A stretch of DNA of 33,976 bases from an uncultured Campylobacter sp. (GTDB lineage Bacteria > Campylobacterota > Campylobacteria > Campylobacterales > Campylobacteraceae): assembly GCF_937973075.1 (NCBI RefSeq), contig NZ_CALBWL010000036.1:1-33976 (forward strand). Direction: 5' to 3'. The notes under the pieces are model-generated. The model saw nothing but the letters and a program-made list of their open reading frames with translations. It made no database searches and was not told the DNA's origin. The translations under genes and the position numbers were made by a program. Of this stretch, positions 8,334 through 17,053 are shown in pieces (the first letter of the stretch is position 1; every line of letters starts with the position of its first letter).

Positions 8334-8816
8334 TTAAATTTTTGATATGAAAGTTACTTGAATATTTTCTCTAGGGATAGAATCTATTATAGCCCCTCTC
8401 TTATACTCATTTAAAATTTCTTTTAAAATATCCACAATCTCTTGCTTTGGTGTATCTCCGATATCGCTTCTTATAGATTCCAGTTCATATATTAATATAA
8501 ACGGATTATCCGTATCTTTTTTGCCGGTATTTTCGTTGTTTATATCTCTTAAATCGATCTCTATATCTTTACCTTTATAGTGCAAAAGCCATATATCCTC
8601 GCCGCTATAGTTCATATCTCTAGGATCTCCGATAGTGATACTGCGCACTGAAAAAAGCCAAATACCTCTTTCTCGATCTATGCACCAACTTCTTGAATTT
8701 AAATCTACCCAATCAAGCTCACCCTGATAATACTTATTGCATATCTCATTGCAGGGTTTTAGTAAATCGTATTTCTCGACATCCTCTTTTGAAATACGCT
8801 CTGTAACAAACGCCAT
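8334..8816 (-). CDS. MAFV-family small cytoplasmic protein (candidate immunity type), copy 1
   Basis: 160 residues, ATG with a strong AAGGAGG ribosome site. Same family as the next gene downstream: identical first 16 residues, a WCIDRERGIWLF motif near residue 43 and a WLLHYKGKDIEIDLRDI segment. The first 37 coding bases after the start are identical to those of the downstream copy (8779-8815 against 8281-8317), while the rest is clearly diverged. That pattern suggests duplication with conversion of the 5' end, or selection on the start region. Function unknown; an immunity-type role is the best guess. Confidence 0.7.
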   Translation of the reverse strand: MAFVTERISKEDVEKYDLLKPCNEICNKYYQGELDWVDLNSRSWCIDRERGIWLFSVRSITIGDPRDMNYSGEDIWLLHYKGKDIEIDLRDINNENTGKKDTDNPFILIYELESIRSDIGDTPKQEIVDILKEILNEYKRGAIIDSIPRENIQVTFISKI

Positions 8817-9255
8817 TCTCTCCTCCTTAAGAATTTAAAATTTTAGACTGCTTGCGGGTTGCGCCGTCTTTTGCTCTTGCGGCAAATCGTTTAGCCATTT
8901 GCACAAATGGCTAAATATACGCCAAATTTCATCTTTCCGCGCCGCGTAAATTTTAAAATTTCGCTTTTATGCAGGCGCTGTTTTCTTGTGGGTCTCTCGC
9001 CGATAACTTGCCACCTGTAGTTTAGATAAAATTTTAAAATTCCACTACCTGAACGCATGGATAAAATTTTAAAATTTTGCCGTCCGCGCGCACGAACGAA
9101 ATTTAAAAATTCGACGCCACTTAACACGAGCGGATGAAATTTATAAAAATTCCGCCGCCGCAAATCAAAGCGCAAATAAACGCGCTAGCGCACAGAAATC
9201 GCGTGAATTAACAAAAGTCGCGTTTGAATTTCATCGATAAATTTATGAATCCCGC
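8817..9255. other. Intergenic region rich in AAATTTTAAAATTT palindromes
   Basis: No credible gene. An exact copy of the 14-base palindrome AAATTTTAAAATTT lies at 8948-8961, with close variants near 8834, 9027, 9062 and 9100, each separated by 30-60 bases of GC-richer DNA. A 94-codon minus-strand frame here (8891-9175) is a translation of the repeats and is rejected. Confidence 0.6.
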
Positions 9256-9942
9256 CTATGCTTCGGCGGTTTCGTTTTCGTCGATTACGGCTTGCATCGC
9301 CTCTCTGGCGTGCTGCAGCCAATCTTTATCGCTCGTATCGAGCAGGTCTAGGTAGATGATTTTGACATGTCCGCTATGGACGGTGAAATCGTGAGAGTTT
9401 GCGATGTGCTGTGTGCCGATGAGTACCACTGGCTGGACACGCAGACCGAGCTTACTAACGATCGCTTTGGCGCCGCTTTGGAATTGCAAAAGCTGCGTGC
9501 CGCGATGTCTGGTGCCCTCGGGAAACATCGTGATGACGCGCCCTTCGCTCACGCGCTGCTGCACTTCGTGCACGATCCGCACCAGATCGCGTGGATTTGA
9601 GCGATCGACTTGGATCATCTTCGGAAGAGTGATGATTTTGCCGATGATAGGGATGTCTGCGATCTCCTTTTTAGCGATCCAGCAGATATCGGCGGGATGG
9701 GTTTCTTCGAGCACGACGATATCCATTATGCTTTGGTGGTTGGCGATTACTAGCTGCGCGCGCGGATCGGGGGTACCTATGATCTGTATATCGTACCCGA
9801 CGCCGTAGCGCTGGAAGCGCCCCCAAATGCGGCGGAAGCGGCGATGAGAGGAGTTTTTCACCGCCATGGCGATCACGACGCAAACGACGGTAAAAATAAA
9901 CCAAATCGCGTAAAATAGCGCTCTAATCCTTGCTAAGCTCAT
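9256..9942 (-). CDS. plsC: 1-acyl-sn-glycerol-3-phosphate acyltransferase (PlsC)
   Basis: 228 residues with the start chosen at 9942. It adds the second acyl chain to lysophosphatidic acid, making phosphatidic acid at the inner membrane. The acyltransferase HX4D motif is seen as NHQSIMD (His69, Asp74) and the substrate-binding motif as FPEGTR near 130-135; an N-terminal membrane helix covers about 8-28. The frame is open further upstream (to 10017), but those residues read through the end of the preceding gene; the ATG at 9942 gives a normal N-terminus and a 20-base overlap with that gene. Last gene of the six-gene operon, the same place as the C. jejuni Cj0516 gene. Confidence 0.92.
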   Translation of the reverse strand: MSLARIRALFYAIWFIFTVVCVVIAMAVKNSSHRRFRRIWGRFQRYGVGYDIQIIGTPDPRAQLVIANHQSIMDIVVLEETHPADICWIAKKEIADIPIIGKIITLPKMIQVDRSNPRDLVRIVHEVQQRVSEGRVITMFPEGTRHRGTQLLQFQSGAKAIVSKLGLRVQPVVLIGTQHIANSHDFTVHSGHVKIIYLDLLDTSDKDWLQHAREAMQAVIDENETAEA

Positions 9943-11215
9943 CTTTTTTAACCCAGCCGATCTTGTTGCCGCCCAGCATAATTTTATAAAATTCCTTATT
10001 CGTACCCAAAATTTCAACCTTTTCGGGATTTTTAGTCACGTAAAACACGGTGGAGCTTTGCATAGGCAAAATTCTAACGGGGGAATTTTGCGCGATACTG
10101 CCCGTGCCGTAAGGCCTTTGCGCATAGAAATTTACCGCCAAAATCAGCACAGCAAAGATGAGCGGCGTGATATTTTTACTAAGCAGAAACATCACCAAAA
10201 GCACGGCAGCTAGCGTATAGATCGCGATCTGCTTATAGGCTTCGAACTTACTCTCTTTCGGATTTAGACCGATCTGCGTGCTAAGATCCTCGGCACGCGG
10301 ATTGAGTTCAAGCCCGAAATTTTCAAATTTTTTAGTATTAAGATTGAAATAGCTAAAGTCTAAATTTGTGATATTTTTATCCACGACGGCGAAATAATAT
10401 CCGCTTTGGCTCGCGTATGTGCCGCGCACGGAGTCCACACCCTGCTTGATAATGGCGGGATTATCAATGCTAAAAGCGCTGATTGCGCCGTTTCGGATAC
10501 CAAGATCGAGCGTGAGTAAATTTGAAGCGTCGTCAAATTTAGTAGTTTTGTAGTTTTTAAGTTTCAGCTCGTCAGCTACGATATGCGAAAAATTAGGTTT
10601 CGTGTCAAGCTTCATAAATTCCGGATTATCAGGTTTGATAGAGCTTTTTTCAAAGAATTCTCCGTTGCGCTGCAAGGTCAAAACGAGCTCATTTATCTTA
10701 TCACTCTTATCGCTTGCTGCAAACCACAGCGTCGTCTCAAACATCTCGTCACCCTCAATCCACGTAAGATTGTCGGCATTAAGCCACTTCATTCCATTGG
10801 TGCGGCTGATCTCTAGCTTTGGCTTAACGGTGATTTTCTGCCCTAAATACACGGCGAAATCAATCTTAAAAATTTGATTGCAATACACCTTTCTAGGCAT
10901 CCCGCTGGCTTTTAGCGTAAGCTCTTTGGGCTTAATGTCCTGATAGACCTTATCGTCGGATACATCCAGATCGACTTCGTTAGTAGGCGCCAAAGCCTTA
11001 AGATCGTCGATGCTTAGATTATCCATCGACATAACCTCTTTTTTATTATACTTCAGCATCACTTTGGAATTATCGCGTGTCTGCGGCTCGTCCGGCTTAT
11101 CCTCAGCTTTTTTCGGCGCGTATTTACTTAGATCATCAAGCGAATCGATCTCAATCTCCGGCGCAGCAAACGCAAGCGTGCAGACACCTAAAATAGTAAG
11201 AATTTTTTTTAGCAA
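9923..11215 (-). CDS. Periplasmic/inner-membrane protein with C-terminal SH3-like domain
   Basis: 430 residues. A cleavable signal peptide (about 1-17, ending AFA) is followed by an acidic, low-complexity segment (18-90) and a beta-rich periplasmic region to about 310. Two hydrophobic helices follow near 328-370 (IYTLAAVLLVMFLL and PLIFAVLILAVNF), then a C-terminal piece (about 380-428) that looks like a bacterial SH3 domain, with PVRILPMQSSTVFYV and GGNKIGWVKKDEL. The role is unknown. The gene starts inside the end of purQ (7-base overlap) and ends inside plsC, the same position as C. jejuni Cj0515, a predicted periplasmic protein. Conserved linkage with plsC and Ctp hints at an envelope job. 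Confidence 0.85.
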   Translation of the reverse strand: MLKKILTILGVCTLAFAAPEIEIDSLDDLSKYAPKKAEDKPDEPQTRDNSKVMLKYNKKEVMSMDNLSIDDLKALAPTNEVDLDVSDDKVYQDIKPKELTLKASGMPRKVYCNQIFKIDFAVYLGQKITVKPKLEISRTNGMKWLNADNLTWIEGDEMFETTLWFAASDKSDKINELVLTLQRNGEFFEKSSIKPDNPEFMKLDTKPNFSHIVADELKLKNYKTTKFDDASNLLTLDLGIRNGAISAFSIDNPAIIKQGVDSVRGTYASQSGYYFAVVDKNITNLDFSYFNLNTKKFENFGLELNPRAEDLSTQIGLNPKESKFEAYKQIAIYTLAAVLLVMFLLSKNITPLIFAVLILAVNFYAQRPYGTGSIAQNSPVRILPMQSSTVFYVTKNPEKVEILGTNKEFYKIMLGGNKIGWVKKDELSKD

Positions 11216-11874
11216 ATTAAGCCTTTTAGCATTTTCTCTCCGTCCGTGCCGCCTAAAATAGGCTCTATCGCGCGCTCAGGATGCGGCATCAGGCCGAAAA
11301 TCTTTTTGTTTTTATCGCAAATCCCTGCGATTGCGTCCACTGAGCCGTTTGGATTTAGATCCGCGCCGTTTTCGTCGCAATATTTTAGCAGCACACAATC
11401 CTCGTCGTATAGCGACTTTAGCGTATCGGCGTCCGCATAATAATTGCCCTCGCCGTGCGCGATCGGGATATTTAAAATTTCGCCCTTTTCGCAACAGCGC
11501 AGGAATTTATTGTCGTTTGAGATGACGCGCAGATGGTAAAATTTTGAGATGAAGCTTAAATTTATATTTCTACTCATCGCTCCTGCAAGCAGCTTCAGCT
11601 CCAAAAGCATCTGAAAGCCGTTGCAGATACCCAAAATATAGCCGCCCTTTCGCGCGTGATCAAGCACCGCTTGCATTATAGGGCTAAATTTAGCAATCGC
11701 CGCGGTTCGCAAATAATCCCCGTAGCTAAATCCGCCAGGCAGCACGATCAGATCGGCATTTATGGCGGTTTCTTTATGCCAGATTATCTGCGTTTCGCAA
11801 CCGAGCTTATCAAAGGCGTATTTGGTGTCGCGCTCGCAATTGGTGCCGGGGAAATTGACGATCGCTACCTTCAT
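11209..11874 (-). CDS. purQ: Phosphoribosylformylglycinamidine synthase, glutaminase subunit PurQ
   Basis: 221 residues. It supplies ammonia from glutamine to PurL for the fourth step of purine synthesis. Class I glutamine amidotransferase features are complete: the nucleophile Cys84 in LGICNGFQML, and His198 and Glu200 in MPHPERA; the PurQ-typical NFPGTNCERDT and GGFSYGDYLR are present. It overlaps purS by four bases (ATGA), typical of coupled subunits. PurL itself is not in the window. Confidence 0.97.
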   Translation of the reverse strand: MKVAIVNFPGTNCERDTKYAFDKLGCETQIIWHKETAINADLIVLPGGFSYGDYLRTAAIAKFSPIMQAVLDHARKGGYILGICNGFQMLLELKLLAGAMSRNINLSFISKFYHLRVISNDNKFLRCCEKGEILNIPIAHGEGNYYADADTLKSLYDEDCVLLKYCDENGADLNPNGSVDAIAGICDKNKKIFGLMPHPERAIEPILGGTDGEKMLKGLIC

Positions 11875-12107
11875 ATCACGATCTCGTAGTCTTCGATGAC
11901 GGTGTTTGCCAAAATTTCATCGCACATCTTGGCAACTTCGGCATAAATTTTATCCCTATCCTCGCCATCTAGCTCAAGGACGATCTGTTTGGCTACGCGC
12001 ACATCTCGTACGCCGCTAAATCCAAGCGCAGCAAGGGCGTGCAAAACCGCCTTGCCCTGCGGATCGAGCACGCCCTGCTTAAGCCTTACGTTTACGATCA
12101 CCTTCAT
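11871..12107 (-). CDS. purS: Phosphoribosylformylglycinamidine synthase subunit PurS
   Basis: 78 residues, the usual length. PurS bridges PurQ and the small form of PurL, so its presence implies the three-protein FGAM synthase rather than the single large enzyme. Recognisable features are the start MKVIVNVRLKQGVLDPQGKA and the segment GVRDVRVAKQIVLEL. The ribosome site (AGGATAAGCG before ATG) lies in the tail of purC, three bases upstream, and the stop overlaps purQ. Confidence 0.95.
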   Translation of the reverse strand: MKVIVNVRLKQGVLDPQGKAVLHALAALGFSGVRDVRVAKQIVLELDGEDRDKIYAEVAKMCDEILANTVIEDYEIVI

Positions 12108-12110
12108 CGC

Positions 12111-12830
12111 TTATCCTAAAATTCTACGCAAGACCTCTTCGTAGGCCACTTTTACGCTACCAAGATCCTGTCTGAATACGTCCTTATCGAGCTTTTTGTC
12201 GGTTTGTTTGTCCCAAAAGCGGCAGCTATCAGGGCTGATCTCGTCTGCAAGTAGGATATTGCCGTCCTTATCTCTGCCAAGCTCGATCTTGAAATCCACG
12301 AGCTTTAAATTTCGCTCGTCGAAAAATTTGATCAAAATTTCATTGATCTTGCGCGCGATCTTTTTGAGTTCGTCAAGCTCGCTTTGGCTCTTTACGGCGC
12401 CAAGCAGCAAGCAATGCTCGTCGTTTAGGATAGGATCGCCCAGCTCGTCGTCTTTATAGCAAAACTCCACCAGAGCAAACGGAAGCTTCGTGCCCTCTTT
12501 GATACCCAGGCGCTTTGTAAGCGAGCCGGTGGCAATATTACGAGCGATGATTTCAAGAGGGAAAATTTTGCATTTTTTCACGAGCTGCTCGGTCGGGCTG
12601 ATCGTCTCTACGAGCGCAGTGGCGATGCCGTGCTTTTTAAGCAGATCAAAAATCAGCGTCGAAATTTTACAATTCAGCGCGCCTTTGCCGCTCTCTTCGG
12701 CTTTTTTGACGCCATTAAATGCCGTCAGCGAATCTTTAAATTCCGAGATCAAAAGGTCGTCACTTTCGTTAACCGACCACATCTTTTTGCCCTTGCCTTC
12801 GTAGATGAGCTCTTTTTTGGTAGCTTGCAT
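12111..12830 (-). CDS. purC: Phosphoribosylaminoimidazole-succinocarboxamide synthase (SAICAR synthetase)
   Basis: 239 residues. It joins aspartate to CAIR with ATP in purine synthesis. Family signatures: YEGKGKKMW near the start, FKDSLTAFNG, PLEIIARNIATGSLTKRLG, and LADEISPDSCRFWD near the C-terminus. A GTG three bases upstream (12833) is in frame, but GGAG at 12837-12840 is spaced properly (six bases) for the ATG at 12830, so I use the ATG. The ribosome site directly follows the ctpA stop, so purC is translated as the second gene of the operon. Confidence 0.96.
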   Translation of the reverse strand: MQATKKELIYEGKGKKMWSVNESDDLLISEFKDSLTAFNGVKKAEESGKGALNCKISTLIFDLLKKHGIATALVETISPTEQLVKKCKIFPLEIIARNIATGSLTKRLGIKEGTKLPFALVEFCYKDDELGDPILNDEHCLLLGAVKSQSELDELKKIARKINEILIKFFDERNLKLVDFKIELGRDKDGNILLADEISPDSCRFWDKQTDKKLDKDVFRQDLGSVKVAYEEVLRRILG

Positions 12831-12840
12831 CACATTCTCC

Positions 12841-14157
12841 TTACTTGATGTTTAGAATTTTTATCGCGTCTATTGCGGTTTTTAACTGGATATCGTTATT
12901 AATCTGCTCTGCGGTGATGAAATTTTTCTCATCCTTTTTCTGAGCATCTTTTTTCTTGGTCTCGACCTTGGCTAACTCGCCTTGCAGGTGCTTTTTGAGA
13001 TCAGCTTCTTTTAGCGAGAATTCATCCTCATCGCGGCTCGGCACCTTGCCCGGCGCCACTATGAGATCGGGCGTCACGCCCACCGCTTGGATGGTGCGAC
13101 CGCTTGATAGATAGTAACGCGCTATGGTTAGTCGCAAGGCTTCTTTATCCTCGATCGGTAGGATCACCTGCACGCTTCCCTTACCAAAAGTTTTTTCACC
13201 AACTAACACGGCGCGCTTTAGATCCTGAAGCGAGCCGCTTACAATCTCGCTCGCGCTCGCGCTGCCGCCGTTTACTAGCACTACCAGTGGCAAGTCGGTG
13301 ATCTTCTTTTTAGGATCGGCGTTATGCGCTTCGGTTTCGTTTTTCGCGCGCCCTTTTTGCGAGACGATAAGACCTTTGCCGACGAATAAATTTACGAGTC
13401 CGATCGCCTGATCCAAAAGCCCGCCCGGGTTGTTTCGCAGATCCAAAATAATACCTTTGGCGTCTTTATGCTCTTTTATAAATTTGCTCGCATCCGGAAC
13501 TACGTGCTGATCGAAATTCGTAACGCGCAGATATAAAATTTTATCATCCTCGATCATCTTGGCATAGACCGATTCTACTTTGATTATGTCGCGGACGATC
13601 TCGACGTCAAAAGGCTTGCTAACACCTTTGCGCACGATCGTTAGAGTGATTTTGGTTTTCGGCTTGCCGCGCATTTTTGAGACTGCATCGTCGATCGTGA
13701 TGCCGAAGGTCGCGTTGCCGTCGATACGCAAGATCACGTCGTTAGCCTGAATGCCTTTCTTGTCGGCAGGAGTGCCTTCGATAGGCGAGATGACGGTCAG
13801 AGCGCCGTCTTTCATACCCACCTGAATTCCAAGCCCGCCGAACTCGCCCTCAGTCTGGACTTTCGTATCGTTAAACGCCTTTTCGTCCATGTAGCTTGAG
13901 TGCGCGTCGAGGTTATTCATAAGCCCCGAGATCGTCTTGTCCACAAGCTCAGAAAAAGTCATCTCATCGACGTAATTGTTTTCGACGATCGCAAGCGTTT
14001 TGGTAAGCTTAGCTAGCGCCTCCAGACGCGTTTTTTCGCTGTCTGGCTTTTTGGTCGCATTAACCTCTCTGGCTTGTAAATTTCCGGTAAAAAAACTAAC
14101 GCCTAAAAATAGAGAAAATATGAATCCCAAGCCGAAGAAGAGGTGTTTTTGTCGCAA
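12841..14157 (-). CDS. ctpA: Carboxyl-terminal processing protease (S41 family)
   Basis: 438 residues. Periplasmic serine protease: signal peptide about 1-30, PDZ domain about 105-180 (FGGLGIQVG..DGALTVISPIEGTPA), then the S41 core with ILDLRNNPGGLLDQA. The catalytic set is visible: Ser301 in GGSASASEI, Lys326 and Gln330 in KTFGKGSVQ, with the Ser-Lys spacing of 25 seen in CtpB-type enzymes. The C-terminal tail is lysine-rich. The start appears to be TTG at 14157, preceded by AAGGAT; no better ATG exists. First gene of the operon with purC, purS, purQ, the SH3 protein and plsC, equivalent to C. jejuni Cj0511. Confidence 0.93.
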   Translation of the reverse strand: MRQKHLFFGLGFIFSLFLGVSFFTGNLQAREVNATKKPDSEKTRLEALAKLTKTLAIVENNYVDEMTFSELVDKTISGLMNNLDAHSSYMDEKAFNDTKVQTEGEFGGLGIQVGMKDGALTVISPIEGTPADKKGIQANDVILRIDGNATFGITIDDAVSKMRGKPKTKITLTIVRKGVSKPFDVEIVRDIIKVESVYAKMIEDDKILYLRVTNFDQHVVPDASKFIKEHKDAKGIILDLRNNPGGLLDQAIGLVNLFVGKGLIVSQKGRAKNETEAHNADPKKKITDLPLVVLVNGGSASASEIVSGSLQDLKRAVLVGEKTFGKGSVQVILPIEDKEALRLTIARYYLSSGRTIQAVGVTPDLIVAPGKVPSRDEDEFSLKEADLKKHLQGELAKVETKKKDAQKKDEKNFITAEQINNDIQLKTAIDAIKILNIK

Positions 14158-14186
14158 AGTTTATCCTTGAAAGTAAAATGGAGTGA

Positions 14187-14194
14187 ATTTTATA
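14187..14194 (-). promoter_or_regulatory. Probable -10 element of the ctpA-purCSQ-plsC operon
   Basis: TATAAAAT on the minus strand about 30 bases before the TTG start of ctpA, preceded by T-rich DNA rather than a clear -35, as is usual in Campylobacter. It is the only good -10 in the 130-base gap shared with the divergent clpB promoter. Confidence 0.45.
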
Positions 14195-14286
14195 GAAAAT
14201 TGGCTAAAAATAAGGTAAATTTCATACGAAATTTGCGCGTTTACGGATAAATTTAAGCCGAAAATTTTAAAATCTCACTAAAAAAC

Positions 14287-14315
14287 CTTGACATAAAGAC
14301 ACTAAAGTTATATAA
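14287..14315 (+). promoter_or_regulatory. clpB promoter
   Basis: TTGACA at 14287-14292 and TATAAT at 14310-14315, spaced by 17 bases: a perfect sigma-70 consensus, unusual for Campylobacter, where -35 boxes are normally weak. Expected transcription start near 14322, giving a short 5' untranslated region before the ATG at 14347. Confidence 0.8.
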
Positions 14316-14335
14316 TGCAACCAACTTCAACTTTA
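14301..14335. promoter_or_regulatory. Inverted repeat over the clpB start point (candidate heat-shock operator)
   Basis: CTAAAGTT at 14301-14308 and its exact complement AACTTTAG at 14328-14335, 19 bases apart. The left arm overlaps the spacer of the promoter and the right arm the 5' untranslated region, so a protein bound here would block RNA polymerase. In Campylobacter and Helicobacter clpB is usually repressed by HspR; the arms do not match the Streptomyces HAIR site closely, so the regulator is inferred. It is not a CIRCE element. Confidence 0.45.
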
Positions 14336-14346
14336 GGAGAAAATTT

Positions 14347-16956
14347 ATGAACGAAACTATTGAAATTTTAACCGATAAAATGCGCTCTTTGCTCGAAAGC
14401 AGCGTTTCTTTGGCGATCCATTCCAAAAATAGCGAAGTGGGCGTATTGCACATGCTCTGGGCTTTGGTAGCCGATAGCAGCTCGGTGCTAAATCAAATTT
14501 TTAATAAATTTAGTATCGAAAAGACCGCGGTCGAACTTGAGATCAAAAGCGAAATTTCAAATTTGCCTACGAGCTCAAACGTCACGAAGGAAAACGTGCG
14601 AATCTCGCGCGAGCTGATGAACTCGCTAGAGGTCGCAAAAGGGCTGATGACGAGCTCGGGCGATAAATTTATCGCCGTAGATACCTGGCTGATCGCAAAT
14701 TTAAACGCAGATCCGCTAAAGAAAATTCTGTCTAAATTTGCAGATCTTAGCGAGATCAAAAAGGAGCTAGAGGCACTTCGCGGCGGCAAAAGCATCGATT
14801 CGCAAACCGCCGACGAGACGCTTGAAGCTCTTAGTAAATTCGGCGTCGATCTCACCGCCAAGGCGATCGCGGGCGAGCTCGATCCGGTCATCGGCCGCGA
14901 CGAAGTAATCTCGCGAATGATGCAAATTTTAATCCGCAAGACGAAAAACAACCCTATCCTACTGGGCGAGCCGGGCGTGGGAAAAACCGCGGTCGTCGAG
15001 GGTCTTGCGCAGCTGATCGCCAAAAAAGAGGTTCCGCTCAGCCTACAAAACAAACGCGTTATCGCGCTTGATATGAGTGCGCTGATCGCGGGCGCGAAGT
15101 ACCGCGGTGAGTTTGAAGATAGGCTCAAAGCCGTCATAAACGAGGTCGTAAAAGCCGCGAATGTCGTGCTTTTTATCGATGAAATTCACACTATCGTAGG
15201 CGCGGGCGCAAGCGAAGGCTCGATGGATGCCGCAAACATCCTAAAGCCCGCTCTTGCGCGCGGTGAGCTGCACGCGATCGGCGCTACGACGCTGAAAGAG
15301 TATAGAAAGTATTTTGAAAAAGATGCCGCGCTTCAGCGCCGCTTCCAGCCCGTAACGGTCGCGGAACCTAGCGTGAGCGAGGCTACGGCGATCCTGCGCG
15401 GCATAAAGGAGCGACTAGAGGTGCATCACAACGTCACCATCACCGATAGCGCGCTTGTGGCGGCTGCAAGGCTAAGCGATCGCTACATCAGCGATAGATT
15501 TCTGCCTGATAAGGCGATCGATCTGATAGACGAAGCGGCGGCAGAACTTAAAATGCAGATCGAAAGCGAGCCCAACGAGCTTGCCAAGGCCAAGCGCGAC
15601 ATCCTCACGCTTCAGGTCGAAAAGGAAGCCCTTAAGATGGAGGATGACGGCAAAAACGACGAGCGGCTCGCGCAGATCGACAAAGAGATCGAAAATTTAA
15701 CCGAGCAAAAAAACGCGCTTCAGGCTAAATTTGAAAACGAAAAGTCCGTATTCGGCGGCATCAGCGAGGCTAAAAAAGCAATCGATAGCCTTAAAAACGA
15801 AGCCAGCCTAGCAAGACGCAACGGCGATCTTAGCAAGGCTGCCGAGATCGAATACGGCAAGATCCCCGCCGCGCAGGCGAAGGTCAAGGAGCTTGAGGCG
15901 AAGTGGGACGCGATGAAAGAAAACGGCGTGCTTTTGCGAAACCGCGTGGACGAGGAGAGCGTGGCTGAAATTTTAAGCAAGTGGACGGGCATCTCGGTAA
16001 GCAAAATGCTCTCCTCCGAAAAGGAGAAATTCCTCCACATCGAGGAGCATCTAAAAGAGAGCGTCGTGGGGCAAGATGAGGCGCTGCACGCCATCGCTCG
16101 CGCAGTCAAGCGTAACAAAGCGGGGCTCGTGAATGAAAACCGCCCGATCGGAAGCTTTTTGTTCTTAGGACCTACCGGCGTCGGTAAGACCGAGAGCGCA
16201 AAGAGCCTCGCTAGGTTTTTATTCGATGATGAGCGAGCGATGATCCGCTTTGATATGAGCGAGTATATGGAAAAACACAGCGTATCGCGCCTCCTCGGCG
16301 CGCCTCCGGGATATGTGGGCTACGACGAGGGCGGACAGCTTACCGAAGCGGTGCGCAGAAAGCCCTACTCTGTGCTGCTTTTTGATGAGATCGAAAAGGC
16401 GCACAAGGACGTTTTTAACATCCTGCTTGGAATTTTAGACGACGGACGCGCGACCGATAATAAGGGCGTTACGGTTGATTTTAAAAACACGATCATCATC
16501 CTAACAAGCAATATCGGCTCGGCTAAGATTATGGAGCTTGACGCCAAAAATACGGACAAGCCGCGCGAGGTAGCGCTTGCCGAGCGAGAGGAGGCGGTAA
16601 AGAGCGAGCTTAAGAATTATTTCAAGCCCGAATTTATCAACCGCTTGGACGATATCGTGATCTTCAATGCCCTAAGCGAGGACGATCTTATAAAAATCGT
16701 GGGCATTATGTTTAAGAGTCTGCAAAAAACGCTCGCAAATCGCGGCATTAACGCGAGCCTAAGTGAAAATGCCAAAAAGCTCATCGCCTCGGCGGGCTTT
16801 GATATCGAATACGGCGCAAGACCGCTACGAAGGGCGCTCTACGATCTGGTGGAGGATAAGATCGCCGATATGATCCTAAGCGACGAGATCAAAACGGGCG
16901 ATCGGATCGAAATCGGCGCGCGTGACGGCGAGATCGAGATAAAGAGGGTGAAGTAA
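14347..16956 (+). CDS. clpB: ATP-dependent disaggregase ClpB
   Basis: 869 residues, full length. ClpB pulls proteins out of aggregates together with DnaK. Domain order: N-terminal Clp repeat domain (1-145), first AAA+ module with Walker A GEPGVGKT at 207-214 and Walker B FIDEIHT, a middle coiled-coil domain (about 405-525) that distinguishes ClpB from ClpA/ClpC, and the second AAA+ module with GPTGVGKT at 608-615, LLFDEIEKAHKDV and the arginine-containing GARPLRRA near the end. The ribosome site AGGAGA sits upstream of the ATG. It is transcribed alone from a strong promoter and followed by a hairpin. Confidence 0.98.
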   Translation: MNETIEILTDKMRSLLESSVSLAIHSKNSEVGVLHMLWALVADSSSVLNQIFNKFSIEKTAVELEIKSEISNLPTSSNVTKENVRISRELMNSLEVAKGLMTSSGDKFIAVDTWLIANLNADPLKKILSKFADLSEIKKELEALRGGKSIDSQTADETLEALSKFGVDLTAKAIAGELDPVIGRDEVISRMMQILIRKTKNNPILLGEPGVGKTAVVEGLAQLIAKKEVPLSLQNKRVIALDMSALIAGAKYRGEFEDRLKAVINEVVKAANVVLFIDEIHTIVGAGASEGSMDAANILKPALARGELHAIGATTLKEYRKYFEKDAALQRRFQPVTVAEPSVSEATAILRGIKERLEVHHNVTITDSALVAAARLSDRYISDRFLPDKAIDLIDEAAAELKMQIESEPNELAKAKRDILTLQVEKEALKMEDDGKNDERLAQIDKEIENLTEQKNALQAKFENEKSVFGGISEAKKAIDSLKNEASLARRNGDLSKAAEIEYGKIPAAQAKVKELEAKWDAMKENGVLLRNRVDEESVAEILSKWTGISVSKMLSSEKEKFLHIEEHLKESVVGQDEALHAIARAVKRNKAGLVNENRPIGSFLFLGPTGVGKTESAKSLARFLFDDERAMIRFDMSEYMEKHSVSRLLGAPPGYVGYDEGGQLTEAVRRKPYSVLLFDEIEKAHKDVFNILLGILDDGRATDNKGVTVDFKNTIIILTSNIGSAKIMELDAKNTDKPREVALAEREEAVKSELKNYFKPEFINRLDDIVIFNALSEDDLIKIVGIMFKSLQKTLANRGINASLSENAKKLIASAGFDIEYGARPLRRALYDLVEDKIADMILSDEIKTGDRIEIGARDGEIEIKRVK

Positions 16957-16962
16957 AATCGG

Positions 16963-16992
16963 GCGGAATTTATCCTGTAGGGTAAATTCCGC
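16963..16992 (+). terminator. Hairpin downstream of clpB
   Basis: GCGGAATTTA at 16963-16972 pairs perfectly with TAAATTCCGC at 16983-16992 around a 10-base loop, seven bases after the clpB stop. A strong T-run does not follow, so termination may be partial or bidirectional. Confidence 0.6.
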
Positions 16993-17053
16993 GCTTTGGT
17001 GGAGTAAATTTGGTAAAGTAAATCTAATACTTTATTAATTAATATAAATTGAG

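Noticed and set aside
8891..9175. 94-codon minus-strand frame
   Set aside because: Composed of translated AAATTTTAAAATTT repeats, no ribosome site and no family likeness.
14301..14335. Inverted repeat as a CIRCE (HrcA) element
   Set aside because: Arms CTAAAGTT/AACTTTAG and the 19-base gap do not fit the TTAGCACTC-N9-GAGTGCTAA pattern.
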